64,000 bases of DNA from Glycomyces algeriensis (GCF_027622855.1 NZ_JAPZVR010000008.1:62001-126000); one strand, 5' to 3'. Numbered from the stretch's first letter, positions 44,068 through 53,152 are shown. Translations and numbers: made by a program. Notes: generated from the sequence alone by a model not told the origin.

Positions 44068-46503
44068 TTGGCCGCCCCGCCGCCCACCCCCGGTCTGGCC
44101 CGACCACGCGTCGACACCGTGCCCGCCGACCCCGGCCGCGGTGACCGCGACGCAGCGCTCCACGCCATGGCCGCGGCGCTGGCCGGCCCGGGCCTGGTGG
44201 TCGTCACCGGCCCGCCCGGCTGCGGCCGCACCCGCCTGCTCGAGCGGCTCGCGCAGGCCTCCAAGCGCCCCGTCCACGCCGGCGGCGGCCTCGCCATGCT
44301 CTCCGGCGCCCCCGCGCTGGCCCTGGAACGGGCGACCCGGGCGCGCATGCCCGCCGACGACCTCCCGCTGCTGGCCGAGGCGGTCTACTCCCGCACCCGC
44401 GGCGGCCTCCTCGTCATCGACGACCTCCAGTGGTGCGACGCCGCCACGCTCGCCGTCCTCCCCGTCCTCGCCGAGCGCCTCCCGGTCGCCGCGGCCCTGC
44501 GCACCCCCAACCGCCTCACCGAGGCCGCCCTCGCGCGTCTCCTCGCGAACGCCACCGTCGTTCCCGTCCCCGACCTGACCGACGCCGAAGCCGCCCGGCT
44601 CGTCGCCGAAGCCGCACCCGCGCTGCCGCCCGCGCGCGCCGCCGCCCTCACCGTCCGCGCCGGCGGCAACCCCCTCGCCCTGACCGCGCTCGCCAAACGG
44701 GCCGCGCACCTCGACGCGGGCGAGACCGACCTCGACCTGGAGAACCCCGGCGACCCGGCCGCCGCCGCGGCGGCCGCGATCGCCGACCTGCCCCGCGCCG
44801 GCCGCACCGCCCTGGCCGCACTGGGCCTGCTGGGCCGCCCGGCCCACCCCAGCCTCCTCGGCGACGGCGCCGCCGTCCTCCAAGAGGCCGGCCTGGCCGT
44901 CCCCGACGGCGCCCACCTGCGCGCGGCCAGCCCGTGGATGGCCGAGGTCGCCGCCGGCATCCTCGACCACGAGGCCCGACTGCAGATGCACGAGCACCTC
45001 GCCGACGCCACCACCGGCGTGGAATCGGCCCGCCACGCCCACGCCGCCGGCCTCGCCGACCGCGCCCTCGCCACCGCGCTCGCCGCGGCCGAGTCCGCCG
45101 GCCCCCAGGCCCGCGCCGAAGCGCTCCTGCTCGCCGCCGACCTCGACCCGTCCCACGCCGTACCCGCCGCCCGCGCCGCACTCGCGGCCGGCCGCACCCG
45201 CGCCGCCCTCGCCGTCCTCGACAGCACCGCCGACGACGACGGCGAGACCGCCCTCGCCCGCGCCTGGGCCCTCCTGGCCCTCGGCGAATCCGGGCAGGCC
45301 CGCGCCGCCCTCCAACACGCCCCCGCCGGGCCCGAGACCGACCAGCTGCGGCTCCTGACCGCCCCGCCCGCAGAGAAAGCCGCCCTGGCGCTCGAACTGC
45401 GCGACGCCCACCCCGACCTGACCCACGCGGGCCTGGCCGCCGCCCTCGCCGGCGACGACCCGGACGCGCTGGCGTTCGCCGAAGCACTCGCCCGCGACGC
45501 GGGCGACTCGACGACCGCGTTCTGGTGCGCCTGGTCCCGGGTGATCGCCCTCGCCGACGCCGCCCGCCTCGTGGAGGCCGAAGCGGTCGCCCACGAAGCG
45601 GCCGACCGCGCCGGCGCCGCGGGCGCCTACTCGTGGCAGACCCGGTTCCTCGCCGCCGCCGCCTGGTGCCTGGTCCTGTCCGGCACGGGCCTGGACAACG
45701 TCATCGCCGCCGCCCAGTCCCTGGCCGACCACGCCCTCCCGGCGGTCGCCGACACCCTCATCGACGCCGCGATCGCCCTCGCCGAAGCCGACACCGGCGC
45801 CCTCGGCGCCGCCCGCGCCCGCCTCGCCCGCCTCAAAGACGCCCCGGCCGCCCTCGAAGGGCTCGTCTCCTGGCTCGAGCACGAGACCGCCTGGCTCGAC
45901 GGCCAGCCCGGACCCGAAGCGCCCGAAGCCCGGCCCGGCCTCGTCGGCGGCCTCGCCCACATCACCGGCCGGTGGATCGCCTACGACACCGGCACCGAAC
46001 CGGTCGCCGCCGACCTCGCGCCCTGGCCCGTCCCGGTCGCCTCGACGCTCTCGGCCTGGGACAAGGCCGCACCCGGCCCGTTCGCGCAGGCCGCGACCGC
46101 CTGGGACGGCCTGGCCGCCCGCGAGCAGGTCCGCTGCCTCCTCGCGCTGGCCGCCCACGCCGGGGACGCGAAGGCCGCCGTCACGGCCCTGGAAGCGGCC
46201 GAGCGGATCGCCGACGACCACGGATTGATCGTCCTGGCCGGGCGCGCCCGCCGGGGCCTGCGCAAGCACGACGTGCGCCGCGACCGCCGCTCGGCGCGCG
46301 GCGGCGGGGGACTGACCGACCGCGAGAGCGAGGTGCTGCGCCACGTCGCCTCCGGGCACCCGTCGCGGCGGATCGCCGAGATCCTCGGCATCACCGCCGA
46401 GACCGTGGAGACCCACATCCGTTCGGGCATGCGCAAACTCGGCGCGAAGACCCGCACCGAGGCCGCCGTGATCCTCACGGCCGCCGAGGGCGGTGCGCCG
46501 TGA
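44068..46503 (+). CDS. Large LuxR-family ATPase regulator (LAL type) with altered Walker A
   Basis: The 811-residue protein has an N-terminal AAA-type ATPase (GPPGCGRTRLLERL at about residues 48-61; LLVIDDLQWCDAA as Walker B). A long helical-repeat middle follows, and a LuxR-type HTH fills the last 65 residues (LTDRESEVLRHVASG, AETVETHIRSGMRKLG). The Walker A lysine is replaced by Arg (GxxxxGRT), which may weaken ATP use. The TTG start has AAGGAG eight bases before it. It is divergent from the IniC-like gene, which it could control. The signal it senses is unknown. Confidence 0.85.
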   Translation: MAAPPPTPGLARPRVDTVPADPGRGDRDAALHAMAAALAGPGLVVVTGPPGCGRTRLLERLAQASKRPVHAGGGLAMLSGAPALALERATRARMPADDLPLLAEAVYSRTRGGLLVIDDLQWCDAATLAVLPVLAERLPVAAALRTPNRLTEAALARLLANATVVPVPDLTDAEAARLVAEAAPALPPARAAALTVRAGGNPLALTALAKRAAHLDAGETDLDLENPGDPAAAAAAAIADLPRAGRTALAALGLLGRPAHPSLLGDGAAVLQEAGLAVPDGAHLRAASPWMAEVAAGILDHEARLQMHEHLADATTGVESARHAHAAGLADRALATALAAAESAGPQARAEALLLAADLDPSHAVPAARAALAAGRTRAALAVLDSTADDDGETALARAWALLALGESGQARAALQHAPAGPETDQLRLLTAPPAEKAALALELRDAHPDLTHAGLAAALAGDDPDALAFAEALARDAGDSTTAFWCAWSRVIALADAARLVEAEAVAHEAADRAGAAGAYSWQTRFLAAAAWCLVLSGTGLDNVIAAAQSLADHALPAVADTLIDAAIALAEADTGALGAARARLARLKDAPAALEGLVSWLEHETAWLDGQPGPEAPEARPGLVGGLAHITGRWIAYDTGTEPVAADLAPWPVPVASTLSAWDKAAPGPFAQAATAWDGLAAREQVRCLLALAAHAGDAKAAVTALEAAERIADDHGLIVLAGRARRGLRKHDVRRDRRSARGGGGLTDRESEVLRHVASGHPSRRIAEILGITAETVETHIRSGMRKLGAKTRTEAAVILTAAEGGAP

Positions 46504-47015
46504 CGGGGGAGCAGGTGCCGCTGCACGTGGTCGGCGCGACCGGGGACGCGGACGCGATCGTGCGCCGCTGCGCGGCCGCCGGCTGGTCCGCGCACCGCGG
46601 GTTCGCGCTTCTCGAACCGGCCTGGGACCTGGCCGAGCGGCACCTGGTGTGCCACGGGCAGATCGGCGACGACCACACCGCCTCGCAAGCGGTCCTGGCG
46701 GCCGCCCGCGGGGCCGGGATCGTCGCGGTGGCGACCGGCGCCCTCGCCCTCAGCCTCGCCGCGGACCTGCGCCGCATCGGACCCCTGGGCCTGACGCCGG
46801 GGAAGGCCGAAGCGGCCGACGGCCTCGACCTCGACGCCGAGCAGCGGGCCCTCCTGGGCCGCCTGGCCGCCGGGTCGACGATCGCCGCCGCCGCCGAAGC
46901 CGAGTTCGTGTCCCTGCGCACCGCCAACCGCCGCATCGCCGCCGCCCGGCAGTCCCTGGGCGTCAAGACCACCCGTGAAGCGGTCATGATCTACATCAAG
47001 CACGCCCGCGACTGA
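46500..47015 (+). CDS. LuxR-type HTH protein coupled to the LAL regulator
   Basis: The 171-residue protein begins at GTG overlapping the LAL stop. Its N-terminal 110 residues resemble a degenerate receiver (PLHVVGATGDADAIVRRCAAAG, trimmed; ARGAGIVAVATGALAL) with no clear phospho-acceptor Asp. The C-terminal 60 residues have a LuxR HTH (EQRALLGRLAAGSTIAAAAEAEFVS and TREAVMIYIKHARD). In-frame reading continues 63 codons beyond the TGA (47013-47015) to TAG 47205-47207. Being coupled to the LAL gene, it probably acts in the same circuit. Confidence 0.75.
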   Translation: MTGEQVPLHVVGATGDADAIVRRCAAAGWSAHRGFALLEPAWDLAERHLVCHGQIGDDHTASQAVLAAARGAGIVAVATGALALSLAADLRRIGPLGLTPGKAEAADGLDLDAEQRALLGRLAAGSTIAAAAEAEFVSLRTANRRIAAARQSLGVKTTREAVMIYIKHARD

Positions 47016-47470
47016 ACCACCCGGGGGACTCCCACATCGGACGCGCCGGCGGCGGACGAGACTTCGGCCAGTCCGGTGACCGGCCCGGCGGCGAGCCCGG
47101 TCGGGCTCTCGATCGGCCCCGAAGCTCCCGAAGACCTCATCGCCGACCCGGATCAGGCGCGCACGACGCCGCCCCAACGCAAGCGCATCAGCCCCCGTCG
47201 CCGATAGCGACCGAACCGCTCGAGCATCAGGCCGTGACCTGCAATAACACTCGAGTGTCGGATCCGTGTGGGAGTGTGGTCCTTTTCGGTTGGTCGGAGG
47301 CGGATGCGGGTGGGAAGGGGCATGCCCTATGCGGCGAAGCCGATCCGAGTCCCGAGTGCATCAGCCCTCGACGCCGGCGCGGCCGGACCCCGCAGACAGC
47401 CGGGACCAGCACACAGCCGGGCCCGATGCGCGAACGCACCGGGCCCGTCGGCATTTCGTCTTCGCTTGCG
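47016..47470. other. Intergenic stretch with an in-frame open extension and a terminator
   Basis: 47016-47207 is open in the same frame as the preceding HTH gene and reads like a proline- and charge-rich tail (VGLSIGPEAPEDLIAD and TPPQRKRISPRRR). No start signal is seen for a separate gene. The rest to 47417 shows nothing I can support, and a hairpin lies at 47418-47447. Confidence 0.4.
47418..47447. terminator. Terminator between the HTH gene and the convergent DUF6319-like gene
   Basis: CGGGCCCGATGCG (47418-47430) pairs with CGCACCGGGCCCG (47435-47447) with one G-T pair around CGAA. It lies 23 bases beyond the stop of the minus-strand gene. Confidence 0.75.
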
Positions 47471-48163
47471 CTACTTCAGCTCGGCGAGGCGCGCTTCGGC
47501 CTCCTCCAGCTGGCGGCGCAGCCGCGACGCCTCCTCGGCGGCCTCGGAGCGGATCTTCTCGACCACCTCGTCCACGACCTCGGCGACCTCGTCCGAACCC
47601 GCCGCCTGGCACATCGCCAGCGCGTTCGAGTGCGCGACCTTGGCGCCCTTGACGACCGTGCGGGCACCGCGGGTCGCCGCGATCGACCACTCGCCGTCCT
47701 CATAGGTCAACGTGATCGACAGCTCCGAGTGCTTCGCGGCCGCAGCGCGCGGCCGGGCGACCTTCTTCTTCGGAGCCGCCACCTCGGCGGCGACGGCGGG
47801 CTGAGACACCTCAGGTGCGGTCACGGGTTTCCTCTCACTCACAGGTTTCGGTTTCGGCTCGTCCGGGAGCAGGCCCGGACCCGAAGGCGCGACCGGCTCA
47901 CTCGGCTCGCTCGCGCGCTGGCGCGGCGCGCGGCGCGCGCCCTCACCGGGCGCGGGCAGGCGCAGTTCGGCGGCGGAGAACGACAGCTCGTCGGACCCGA
48001 ACGCGACATGGACGAAGTCGTCCACCCCGGCCGGATCGAGGGCGACGACCTTCCCGGCGCGCCCGGCGACCTGCCCGGCGGCGTCGGTGAACACCACCTT
48101 CGGCTTCTTTCCTTGCGCCAGCACCGCTTCGAGATGAGCGATGTCGGCACTCGACAGTGACAT
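47471..48163 (-). CDS. DUF6319-like protein of unknown function
   Basis: The 230-residue protein has an N-terminal domain (SSADIAHLEAVLAQGKKPKV, 4-23; VVALDPAGVDDFVHVAF; LSFSAAEL). A proline/arginine/lysine-rich linker follows, then a C-terminal part with LTYEDGEWSIAATRGARTVV, and it ends in a coiled coil (EEASRLRRQLEEAEARLAEL). The first domain recalls the actinobacterial DUF6319 family, though I am not certain. ATG 48163 follows AAGGAG. The upstream in-frame extension is not supported. Confidence 0.65.
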   Translation of the reverse strand: MSLSSADIAHLEAVLAQGKKPKVVFTDAAGQVAGRAGKVVALDPAGVDDFVHVAFGSDELSFSAAELRLPAPGEGARRAPRQRASEPSEPVAPSGPGLLPDEPKPKPVSERKPVTAPEVSQPAVAAEVAAPKKKVARPRAAAAKHSELSITLTYEDGEWSIAATRGARTVVKGAKVAHSNALAMCQAAGSDEVAEVVDEVVEKIRSEAAEEASRLRRQLEEAEARLAELK

Positions 48164-48437
48164 CGGGGGCTCCTTCACAAGGTTGCGGCGGACACCGTCC
48201 TGTCGAACGGCGCCCGCGGGCCGGCCCTGGGCCAGCCGGTTGCTGCATCCTCCAATACGTACCCCGCGGGTACGACACCACCCCGCACGGAAGTCGCCCA
48301 CGTCCGCCCCGCACCCCGAAACGCCACCGCCGCACCACCACCCGCACCACCACCCCCGCCACGCGCCCGGCCCGGAATATCGGCTGCGGTTCAGTCCCGG
48401 GCCATGTCGGGTTCCCCCCACCGCCCACCCGCCCCCC

Positions 48438-48449
48438 TACGCTCTGACC
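48438..48449 (+). promoter_or_regulatory. Leaderless promoter of the glycosyltransferase gene
   Basis: TACGCT (48438-48443) is followed by six bases and ATG 48450, with no Shine-Dalgarno. No clear -35. Confidence 0.5.
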
Positions 48450-49592
48450 ATGAGAGTCGCACTCGTCACCGAGTCATTCCCGCCCCAGGTCAACGGCGTC
48501 GCCCGCTCCGTGGCCCGCGCCGCCGCCCACCTCACCGCCCGCGGCATCGAACCGGTCGTCATCGCCCCCGCACCCGGCCCCGGACCCCGCCCCGCCTTCG
48601 ACTGGCCCGTCGTCCACGTCCCCTCCATCCAGATCCCCGCCTACAAGCACTTCCGCGCCGGCCTCGCCACCCGCGCCCTCGACGACGCCCTCGACGCCCA
48701 CCGCCCCGACGTCGTCCACCTCGCCAGCCCCTTCGGCTACACCGCCCGCGCCGCCGCCTGGGCCGAACGCCGCGCCATCCCCACCGTCGCCGTCTGGCAG
48801 ACCGACCTGCCCGCCTACACCCGCGCCTACCACCTCACCGCCTTCGAACAACTCGTCTGGCACCGCCTGCGCTCCATCCACTCCCGCGCCCGCGTCAACC
48901 TCGCCCTCTCCGAATGCACCGCCAAAGCCCTCGCCGCCCAAGGCATCGGCGGCCTCGCCGTCCTCCCGCACGGCGTCGACACCGACCGCTTCCACCCCCG
49001 CCACCGCGACCAGAACCTCCACGACGCCCTCACCCCCGACCACGAACTCCTCGTCGGCTACGTCGGCCGCCTCGCCCGCGAAAAGCAGCTCCACTGGCTC
49101 ACCGACCTCGCCGCCACCCCCGGCATCCGCCTCGTCATCGCCGGCGACGGCCCCCGCCGCCGCGCCCTCGAACGCCTCCTCCCGCAGGCGACCTTCCTCG
49201 GCGCCCTCCACGGCACCGACCTCTCCCGCCTCTACGCCTCCCTCGACCTGTTCGTCCACACCGGACCATTCGAGACCTTCGGGCAGACCATCCAGGAAGC
49301 CCACGCCTCCGCCGTCCCCGTCATCGCCGTCGACGCCGGCGGCGCCGCCGAACTCGTCGACCCCGGCGTCGACGGCACCCACTTCCCACCCGGCGACACC
49401 ACCGCGCTGGCCGCCACCGCCCACGCCCTCGCCGACCGCCGCGACCTCCTGCGCCGATGGGGCGAAAAGGGCCGCCGCAAAGTCCAGACCCGCACCTGGG
49501 AAGCCGAAGGCGACGCCCTCATCGGCCACTACGAGCGGGCACTGGCACTCGGGCCGGCACGCGCCCCGCGCCCCGCCGTCCCCACGGCTTGA
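48450..49592 (+). CDS. GT4-family glycosyltransferase, MgtA/PimB-like
   Basis: The 380-residue GT-B enzyme starts MRVALVTESFPPQVNGVARSV, a pattern shared with GDP-mannose-dependent mannosyltransferases. HGVDTDRFHP and VGYVGRLAREKQLHWL give the nucleotide-binding half, and FETFGQTIQEAHASAVPV contains the E-x7-E catalytic motif. It probably transfers mannose to a lipid in the membrane-associated glycolipid pathway. The exact acceptor is not determined. Its end overlaps the convergent membrane-protein gene by 74 bases. Confidence 0.85.
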   Translation: MRVALVTESFPPQVNGVARSVARAAAHLTARGIEPVVIAPAPGPGPRPAFDWPVVHVPSIQIPAYKHFRAGLATRALDDALDAHRPDVVHLASPFGYTARAAAWAERRAIPTVAVWQTDLPAYTRAYHLTAFEQLVWHRLRSIHSRARVNLALSECTAKALAAQGIGGLAVLPHGVDTDRFHPRHRDQNLHDALTPDHELLVGYVGRLAREKQLHWLTDLAATPGIRLVIAGDGPRRRALERLLPQATFLGALHGTDLSRLYASLDLFVHTGPFETFGQTIQEAHASAVPVIAVDAGGAAELVDPGVDGTHFPPGDTTALAATAHALADRRDLLRRWGEKGRRKVQTRTWEAEGDALIGHYERALALGPARAPRPAVPTA

Positions 49593-50037
49593 CGTACGAC
49601 AGCACCACCGCACCCAGGTACACCGACGACGACACGATCGGCGCCGCCAGCACCTGACCGTCCAGCACCTGCAACCGCTCCGGGTCCAGACCCGCCGCCA
49701 TCGCCGCCAGACCCGGCCGCAGCGAGAACACCGTCAACGCGAACGTGACCGCCGTGGCCACCAGCTTCACCAGCACCCACGTGTACGCGACCGTCCACTT
49801 CGTGCCCAGCATGAGCACCAGCCCCGACACCAGCGCCCCCGCCCCCAAAGGCACCGCCAACACGCCCGCCAGCACCGACATCGCCGAACCCGCCGCATAC
49901 TGCTCGGCCGCATCACCCGTGCCCACGGCCCACACCCCCAGCACCAGCAGGCACAGGCTCAACCCGAGCCAGGCCACGGACGAGACCACATGGACGATGA
50001 CGAAGACCCGGTACGCCGGGCGGCGAAGCTTGAACAT
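49519..50037 (-). CDS. Four-helix membrane protein of unknown function
   Basis: The 172-residue protein begins MFKLRRPAYRVFVIVHVV and has four hydrophobic helices: VIVHVVSSVAWLGLSLCLLV, AGVLAVPLGAGALVSGLVLM, VLVKLVATAVTFALTVF and a C-terminal APIVSSSVYLGAVVLSYV. A DUF2269-like fold is possible. Its last 74 bases overlap the end of the convergent glycosyltransferase gene. ATG 50037 is chosen because the upstream eight residues are glycine-rich and unlikely. Confidence 0.65.
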   Translation of the reverse strand: MFKLRRPAYRVFVIVHVVSSVAWLGLSLCLLVLGVWAVGTGDAAEQYAAGSAMSVLAGVLAVPLGAGALVSGLVLMLGTKWTVAYTWVLVKLVATAVTFALTVFSLRPGLAAMAAGLDPERLQVLDGQVLAAPIVSSSVYLGAVVLSYVKPWGRRGAGRVPARVPVPARSGR

Positions 50038-50118
50038 GCCCCCACCATCCCCGCCCGGCACGCGACCGCGCCTCCACGCGCGGACGTATCCGTGCCTACG
50101 CCCAAACGCCGACCCCCG

Positions 50119-51318
50119 CTAGATCGCCTCCGCCGAGACCGCCCTCGTGTCCATACGCGCCCACCGCAACCCGATCAGCGGGAACAGCAGCACCGACAGC
50201 ATCGCCGCCCCGATCATCGCCGCCGCGACCGACTCGTCCACCAGGCCCCGCTCCGCCGCCGTCGACGCCGCCACCACCACGATCGGCAGCTCCGTCGCCG
50301 CGAACGCCGCCAGCACCCCCCGCTGCGGCCGATCCAACACCCGCGCGAACACCGCGAACGTCGTCACCCCGCGCACCACCGCGAACGCCGCCAAGAACAC
50401 CGGGATCAACACCAGCGCCAACGGCGAACCCAGCAGCTGATCCAGATCGAACGTCACCCCCGTGTACACGAAGAACACCGGCACCACCGCACCGAACCCG
50501 ATCCCGTCCAACTTCGACTGCACCAGCGCCTCCTCCCGCTCGTCCAACGCCGACAACAGCACATGCATGCACACCCCAGCCGCGAACGCCCCCAACGCGA
50601 TGTCCACACCCACCTCCGCCGCCAGCAGCACCGCCGCCAGCAGCACCAGCACCGACAACCGCACCGCCAACTGCGCACTCGTCCCCATCGTCGCCGACAG
50701 CAACCGCGACACCCGCGCCGAACGCCGCAGCGAACCGAACGCCGCCGCCGCCACCGCCAACCCCACCAGCAGGATCACCAGCGTCGTCCGCCCCGAATGC
50801 TGACCCTCCGAATAGAACAACGCCAGCAACGCGATCGGCGCGAACTCGCCCACCGCCCCCACCGCCATCAGATACGGCCCCACCGGCCCCGCCAGCAACC
50901 CCGAATCACGCGCGATCGGCAGAATCGTCCCCAACGCCGTCGAACACAACCCGATCGCCAGAATCAGCACCGCATCCACACCCGCCAGCGCCAACCCGCC
51001 CCCCGCCAGCACGAACGACAACACCCACCCCAGCGACGCCAACGTGATCGGCCGCCCCCGCACCGCCCGGAAATCGATCTCATACCCCGCCAAGAAGAAC
51101 AGCATCGCCAACCCCAGCTGCGACACCACCTCGAACAACGCGTGCGCCTGCACCAACCCCAGCACCTGCGGACCGATCACGATCCCCAGCACGATCTCCA
51201 CCACCACACTCGGCAGCCGCACCCACCGCTCCACCCGGTCCACCAGCAGCGGCGCCGCCACCGCCGCACACGCCAGCACCAGCAACTCGACCGGCACCGC
51301 CCCGTCCATCACGTCCAC
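50119..51318 (-). CDS. Cation:proton antiporter (CPA2 type)
   Basis: The 399-residue protein has about twelve membrane helices in the pattern of CPA2 antiporters: VRLPSVVVEIVLGIVIGPQVLG is the first conserved pair, AMLFFLAGYEIDF is the fourth helix, and ICSTALGT-like (GLCSTALGTILPIARDSGLL) is next. PVFFVYTGVTFDL lies in the eighth to ninth helices. It exchanges Na+ or K+ for H+ across the membrane. It has no cytoplasmic KTN domain, so regulation must come from elsewhere. It stands alone between a membrane protein and a hemolysin-like gene. Confidence 0.88.
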   Translation of the reverse strand: MDVMDGAVPVELLVLACAAVAAPLLVDRVERWVRLPSVVVEIVLGIVIGPQVLGLVQAHALFEVVSQLGLAMLFFLAGYEIDFRAVRGRPITLASLGWVLSFVLAGGGLALAGVDAVLILAIGLCSTALGTILPIARDSGLLAGPVGPYLMAVGAVGEFAPIALLALFYSEGQHSGRTTLVILLVGLAVAAAAFGSLRRSARVSRLLSATMGTSAQLAVRLSVLVLLAAVLLAAEVGVDIALGAFAAGVCMHVLLSALDEREEALVQSKLDGIGFGAVVPVFFVYTGVTFDLDQLLGSPLALVLIPVFLAAFAVVRGVTTFAVFARVLDRPQRGVLAAFAATELPIVVVAASTAAERGLVDESVAAAMIGAAMLSVLLFPLIGLRWARMDTRAVSAEAI

Positions 51319-51422
51319 GGCCGGAGCTTAACGGCCCCACCAGCCCGAACACCCCCAATCGGGGCTTAACCCCACCCGCATTCGGGGGACCACACGCACT
51401 ACCGGCAAGTAACACACAGGGA

Positions 51423-51434
51423 TACCGTCGAACC
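51423..51434 (+). promoter_or_regulatory. Leaderless promoter of the hemolysin III-like gene
   Basis: TACCGT (51423-51428) is followed by six bases and ATG 51435. There is no Shine-Dalgarno. Confidence 0.5.
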
Positions 51435-52094
51435 ATGGCACTGGCGATCAACGACACCGACACCAAACCCCGACTCCGCGGCTGGCTCCACCTCGCCGCC
51501 TTCCCCACCGCGATCATCGCCGGCCTCATCCTCATTGCGACCGCACCCACCCTCACCGGCCGCCTCGCCACCGCCGTCTACGTCGCCACCTCCGCCGCCC
51601 TCTTCGGCATCTCCGCCCTCTACCACCGGACGAGACTCACCGAACGCGCCACCACCCGCCTCAAACGCCTCGACCACGCCAACATCTACCTCATCATCGC
51701 CGGCACCTACACGCCCATCGCCACCCTCGCCCTCGACGGCACCGCCCGCACCGCACTCCTGGCCGGCATCTGGGCCGGCGCCCTCGCCGGCGTCGCCTTC
51801 CGCACCCTGTGGCTCGGCGCCCCGCGCTGGCTGTACACGGTGCTGTACATCGGGCTGGGTTGGGCGGCGGTGTTCGTGATGCCGCAGCTCCTGGCGGGGG
51901 CCGGGACGGCGGCGACGGTCCTGATCATCACCGGCGGCGTGCTGTACACGGTCGGCGGCGTCATCTACGCGCTGAAGCGGCCCAACCCGTCGGTGCAGTG
52001 GTTCGGGTTCCACGAGGTCTTCCACGCGTTCACCGTGGCCGCGTACGCGGCGCAGTTCGTCGCGGTCGCCCTGGTGATCCACGGCGCGAACTGA
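51435..52094 (+). CDS. Hemolysin III / PAQR-family membrane protein
   Basis: The 219-residue protein has seven membrane helices and the PAQR motifs: ALYHRTRL followed by LKRLDHANIYLIIAGTYTP near residues 76-94, and WFGFHEVFHAFTVAAY near the end, whose two histidines bind a metal with the earlier ones. Bacterial members (TrhA) are linked to membrane energetics and fluidity, and true haemolytic activity is doubtful. The first helix follows LRGWLHLAAFPTAII. It is separate from its neighbours. Confidence 0.9.
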   Translation: MALAINDTDTKPRLRGWLHLAAFPTAIIAGLILIATAPTLTGRLATAVYVATSAALFGISALYHRTRLTERATTRLKRLDHANIYLIIAGTYTPIATLALDGTARTALLAGIWAGALAGVAFRTLWLGAPRWLYTVLYIGLGWAAVFVMPQLLAGAGTAATVLIITGGVLYTVGGVIYALKRPNPSVQWFGFHEVFHAFTVAAYAAQFVAVALVIHGAN

Positions 52095-52182
52095 CGCACC
52101 GCCGAACCCCTGACCTCCCGTCGCCTTCCCTGAGCGACCCGCGCCACCCGTTATCATTGGGGCCCTAGCCGAGGAGGTCCCG

Positions 52183-52569
52183 ATGAGCGACAGGCAGGCA
52201 CGCGGCGTCGAACGCCAGATCCAGGAGGCCGAGGCCCGCGGCGAGTTCAAGAACCTCCCCGGCGCCGGGAAGCCGCTGCCGGGCATCGGGCAGCCGCTGC
52301 ACGAGGACTGGTGGCTCCGCCAGCAGTCGACCCGCGAGAACATCGGTCTCGACGCCCTCCCGCCGGCGCTGCGACTCGCCAAGGAGATCGAGCAGCTCCC
52401 CGAGACCCTCGACGCGCTGGGAGACGAAGCCGCCGTGCGCGAGGCCCTCGACGCACTGAACGTCCGCATCCGCAAGGCCCTCATCGGCCCGATCGACGGC
52501 CCGCCGCTGCGGTTCGGCCTGCGCGACGTCGACGACGAGGTCCGGTCCTGGCGCGAGCGGCGCGGCTGA
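52183..52569 (+). CDS. DUF1992 (DnaJ-homologue C28-like) protein
   Basis: The 128-residue protein starts VERQIQEAEARGEFKNLPGAGKPL (split; residues 9-32). The NLPGAGKPL stretch and DWWLRQ are typical of the DUF1992 family. The rest is helical (RLAKEIEQLPETLDALG). GAGGAGG lies seven bases before the ATG. The biochemical role is not known; eukaryotic relatives are called DnaJ homologues but lack a J domain. Confidence 0.85.
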   Translation: MSDRQARGVERQIQEAEARGEFKNLPGAGKPLPGIGQPLHEDWWLRQQSTRENIGLDALPPALRLAKEIEQLPETLDALGDEAAVREALDALNVRIRKALIGPIDGPPLRFGLRDVDDEVRSWRERRG

Positions 52570-52590
52570 GTCCGAGCCCACACCACCATC

Positions 52591-52604
52591 ACTTGACGGT
52601 GTCA
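52591..52604. promoter_or_regulatory. Palindromic operator 1 upstream of the DoxX gene
   Basis: TTGACGGTGTCAAG is palindromic (TTGAC..GTCAA) and overlaps a possible -35 box TTGACG. A second copy lies 34 bases downstream. Confidence 0.6.
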
Positions 52605-52624
52605 AGATTCGTGCTGCATCATGA

Positions 52625-52638
52625 ACTTGACACTGTCA
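52625..52638. promoter_or_regulatory. Palindromic operator 2 upstream of the DoxX gene
   Basis: TTGACACTGTCAAG shares 12 of 14 bases with operator 1. It falls at the expected start point of a promoter made of TTGACG (52591-52596) and CATCAT (52615-52620). A TetR-type regulator, encoded elsewhere, is likely. Confidence 0.6.
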
Positions 52639-52679
52639 AGAAGCGTGCACTGGTGCGCCCCCTCGGAAAGGCCCGACCC

Positions 52680-53117
52680 ATGGTCCCCATCATCACCCTC
52701 ACCGCCGCCACCCTCCTGGCCCGCCTCGCCGGACTCCTCGGCGCCGACGCCCTCGACTGGCAGACCTCCCTGCGCATCGGCCTCGCCGCCATGTTCCTCA
52801 TCACCGGCATCGTCCACTTCGTACCCAAGTTCCGGGACGACATGATCCGCATGATCCCCGAACGCCTGCCCCGGCCCGCCGCGCTGGTCGCCCTCACCGG
52901 CGTCCTCGAACTCGCCGGCGCCGCCGGCCTGCTCGTCCCCGCGACCGCACCCGCGGCCGCGATCGGCCTCGCACTGCTCCTGGTCGCGATGTTCCCCGCG
53001 AACGTCTCCGCGGCCCGCCGCGGCGTCCCCCTCGCCGGGAAGCCCGCCACCCCCCTGGGCATCCGCACCGCCGAGCAGATCCTCTTCATCGGCCTCGCCG
53101 TGCTCGCCGCCCTCTGA
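52680..53117 (+). CDS. DoxX-like membrane protein
   Basis: The 145-residue protein has four membrane helices and DoxX pattern: RIGLAAMFLITGIVHFVPKFRDD (residues 37-59, split here in reading) places a helix before the HF motif, ALVALTGVLELAGAAGLLV the third and IGLALLLVAMFPANV the next. It is probably part of membrane redox or detoxification systems, but its precise role is unknown. ATG 52680 lacks a strong ribosome site. Twin palindromes 42-76 bases upstream suggest inducible expression. Confidence 0.8.
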   Translation: MVPIITLTAATLLARLAGLLGADALDWQTSLRIGLAAMFLITGIVHFVPKFRDDMIRMIPERLPRPAALVALTGVLELAGAAGLLVPATAPAAAIGLALLLVAMFPANVSAARRGVPLAGKPATPLGIRTAEQILFIGLAVLAAL

Positions 53118-53152
53118 CACCGAAGCCCTCCGACACCACAGGGAGCGGACAC

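Noticed and set aside
43969-46416. An 815-residue antisense frame over the LAL regulator gene
   Set aside because: It is Gly-rich without motifs and the LAL protein on the plus strand has clear ATPase and HTH motifs.
48141-48449. Start of the glycosyltransferase at the upstream ATG 48141
   Set aside because: The family begins at MRVALVTESFPP (48450), and a -10 box lies six bases before it.
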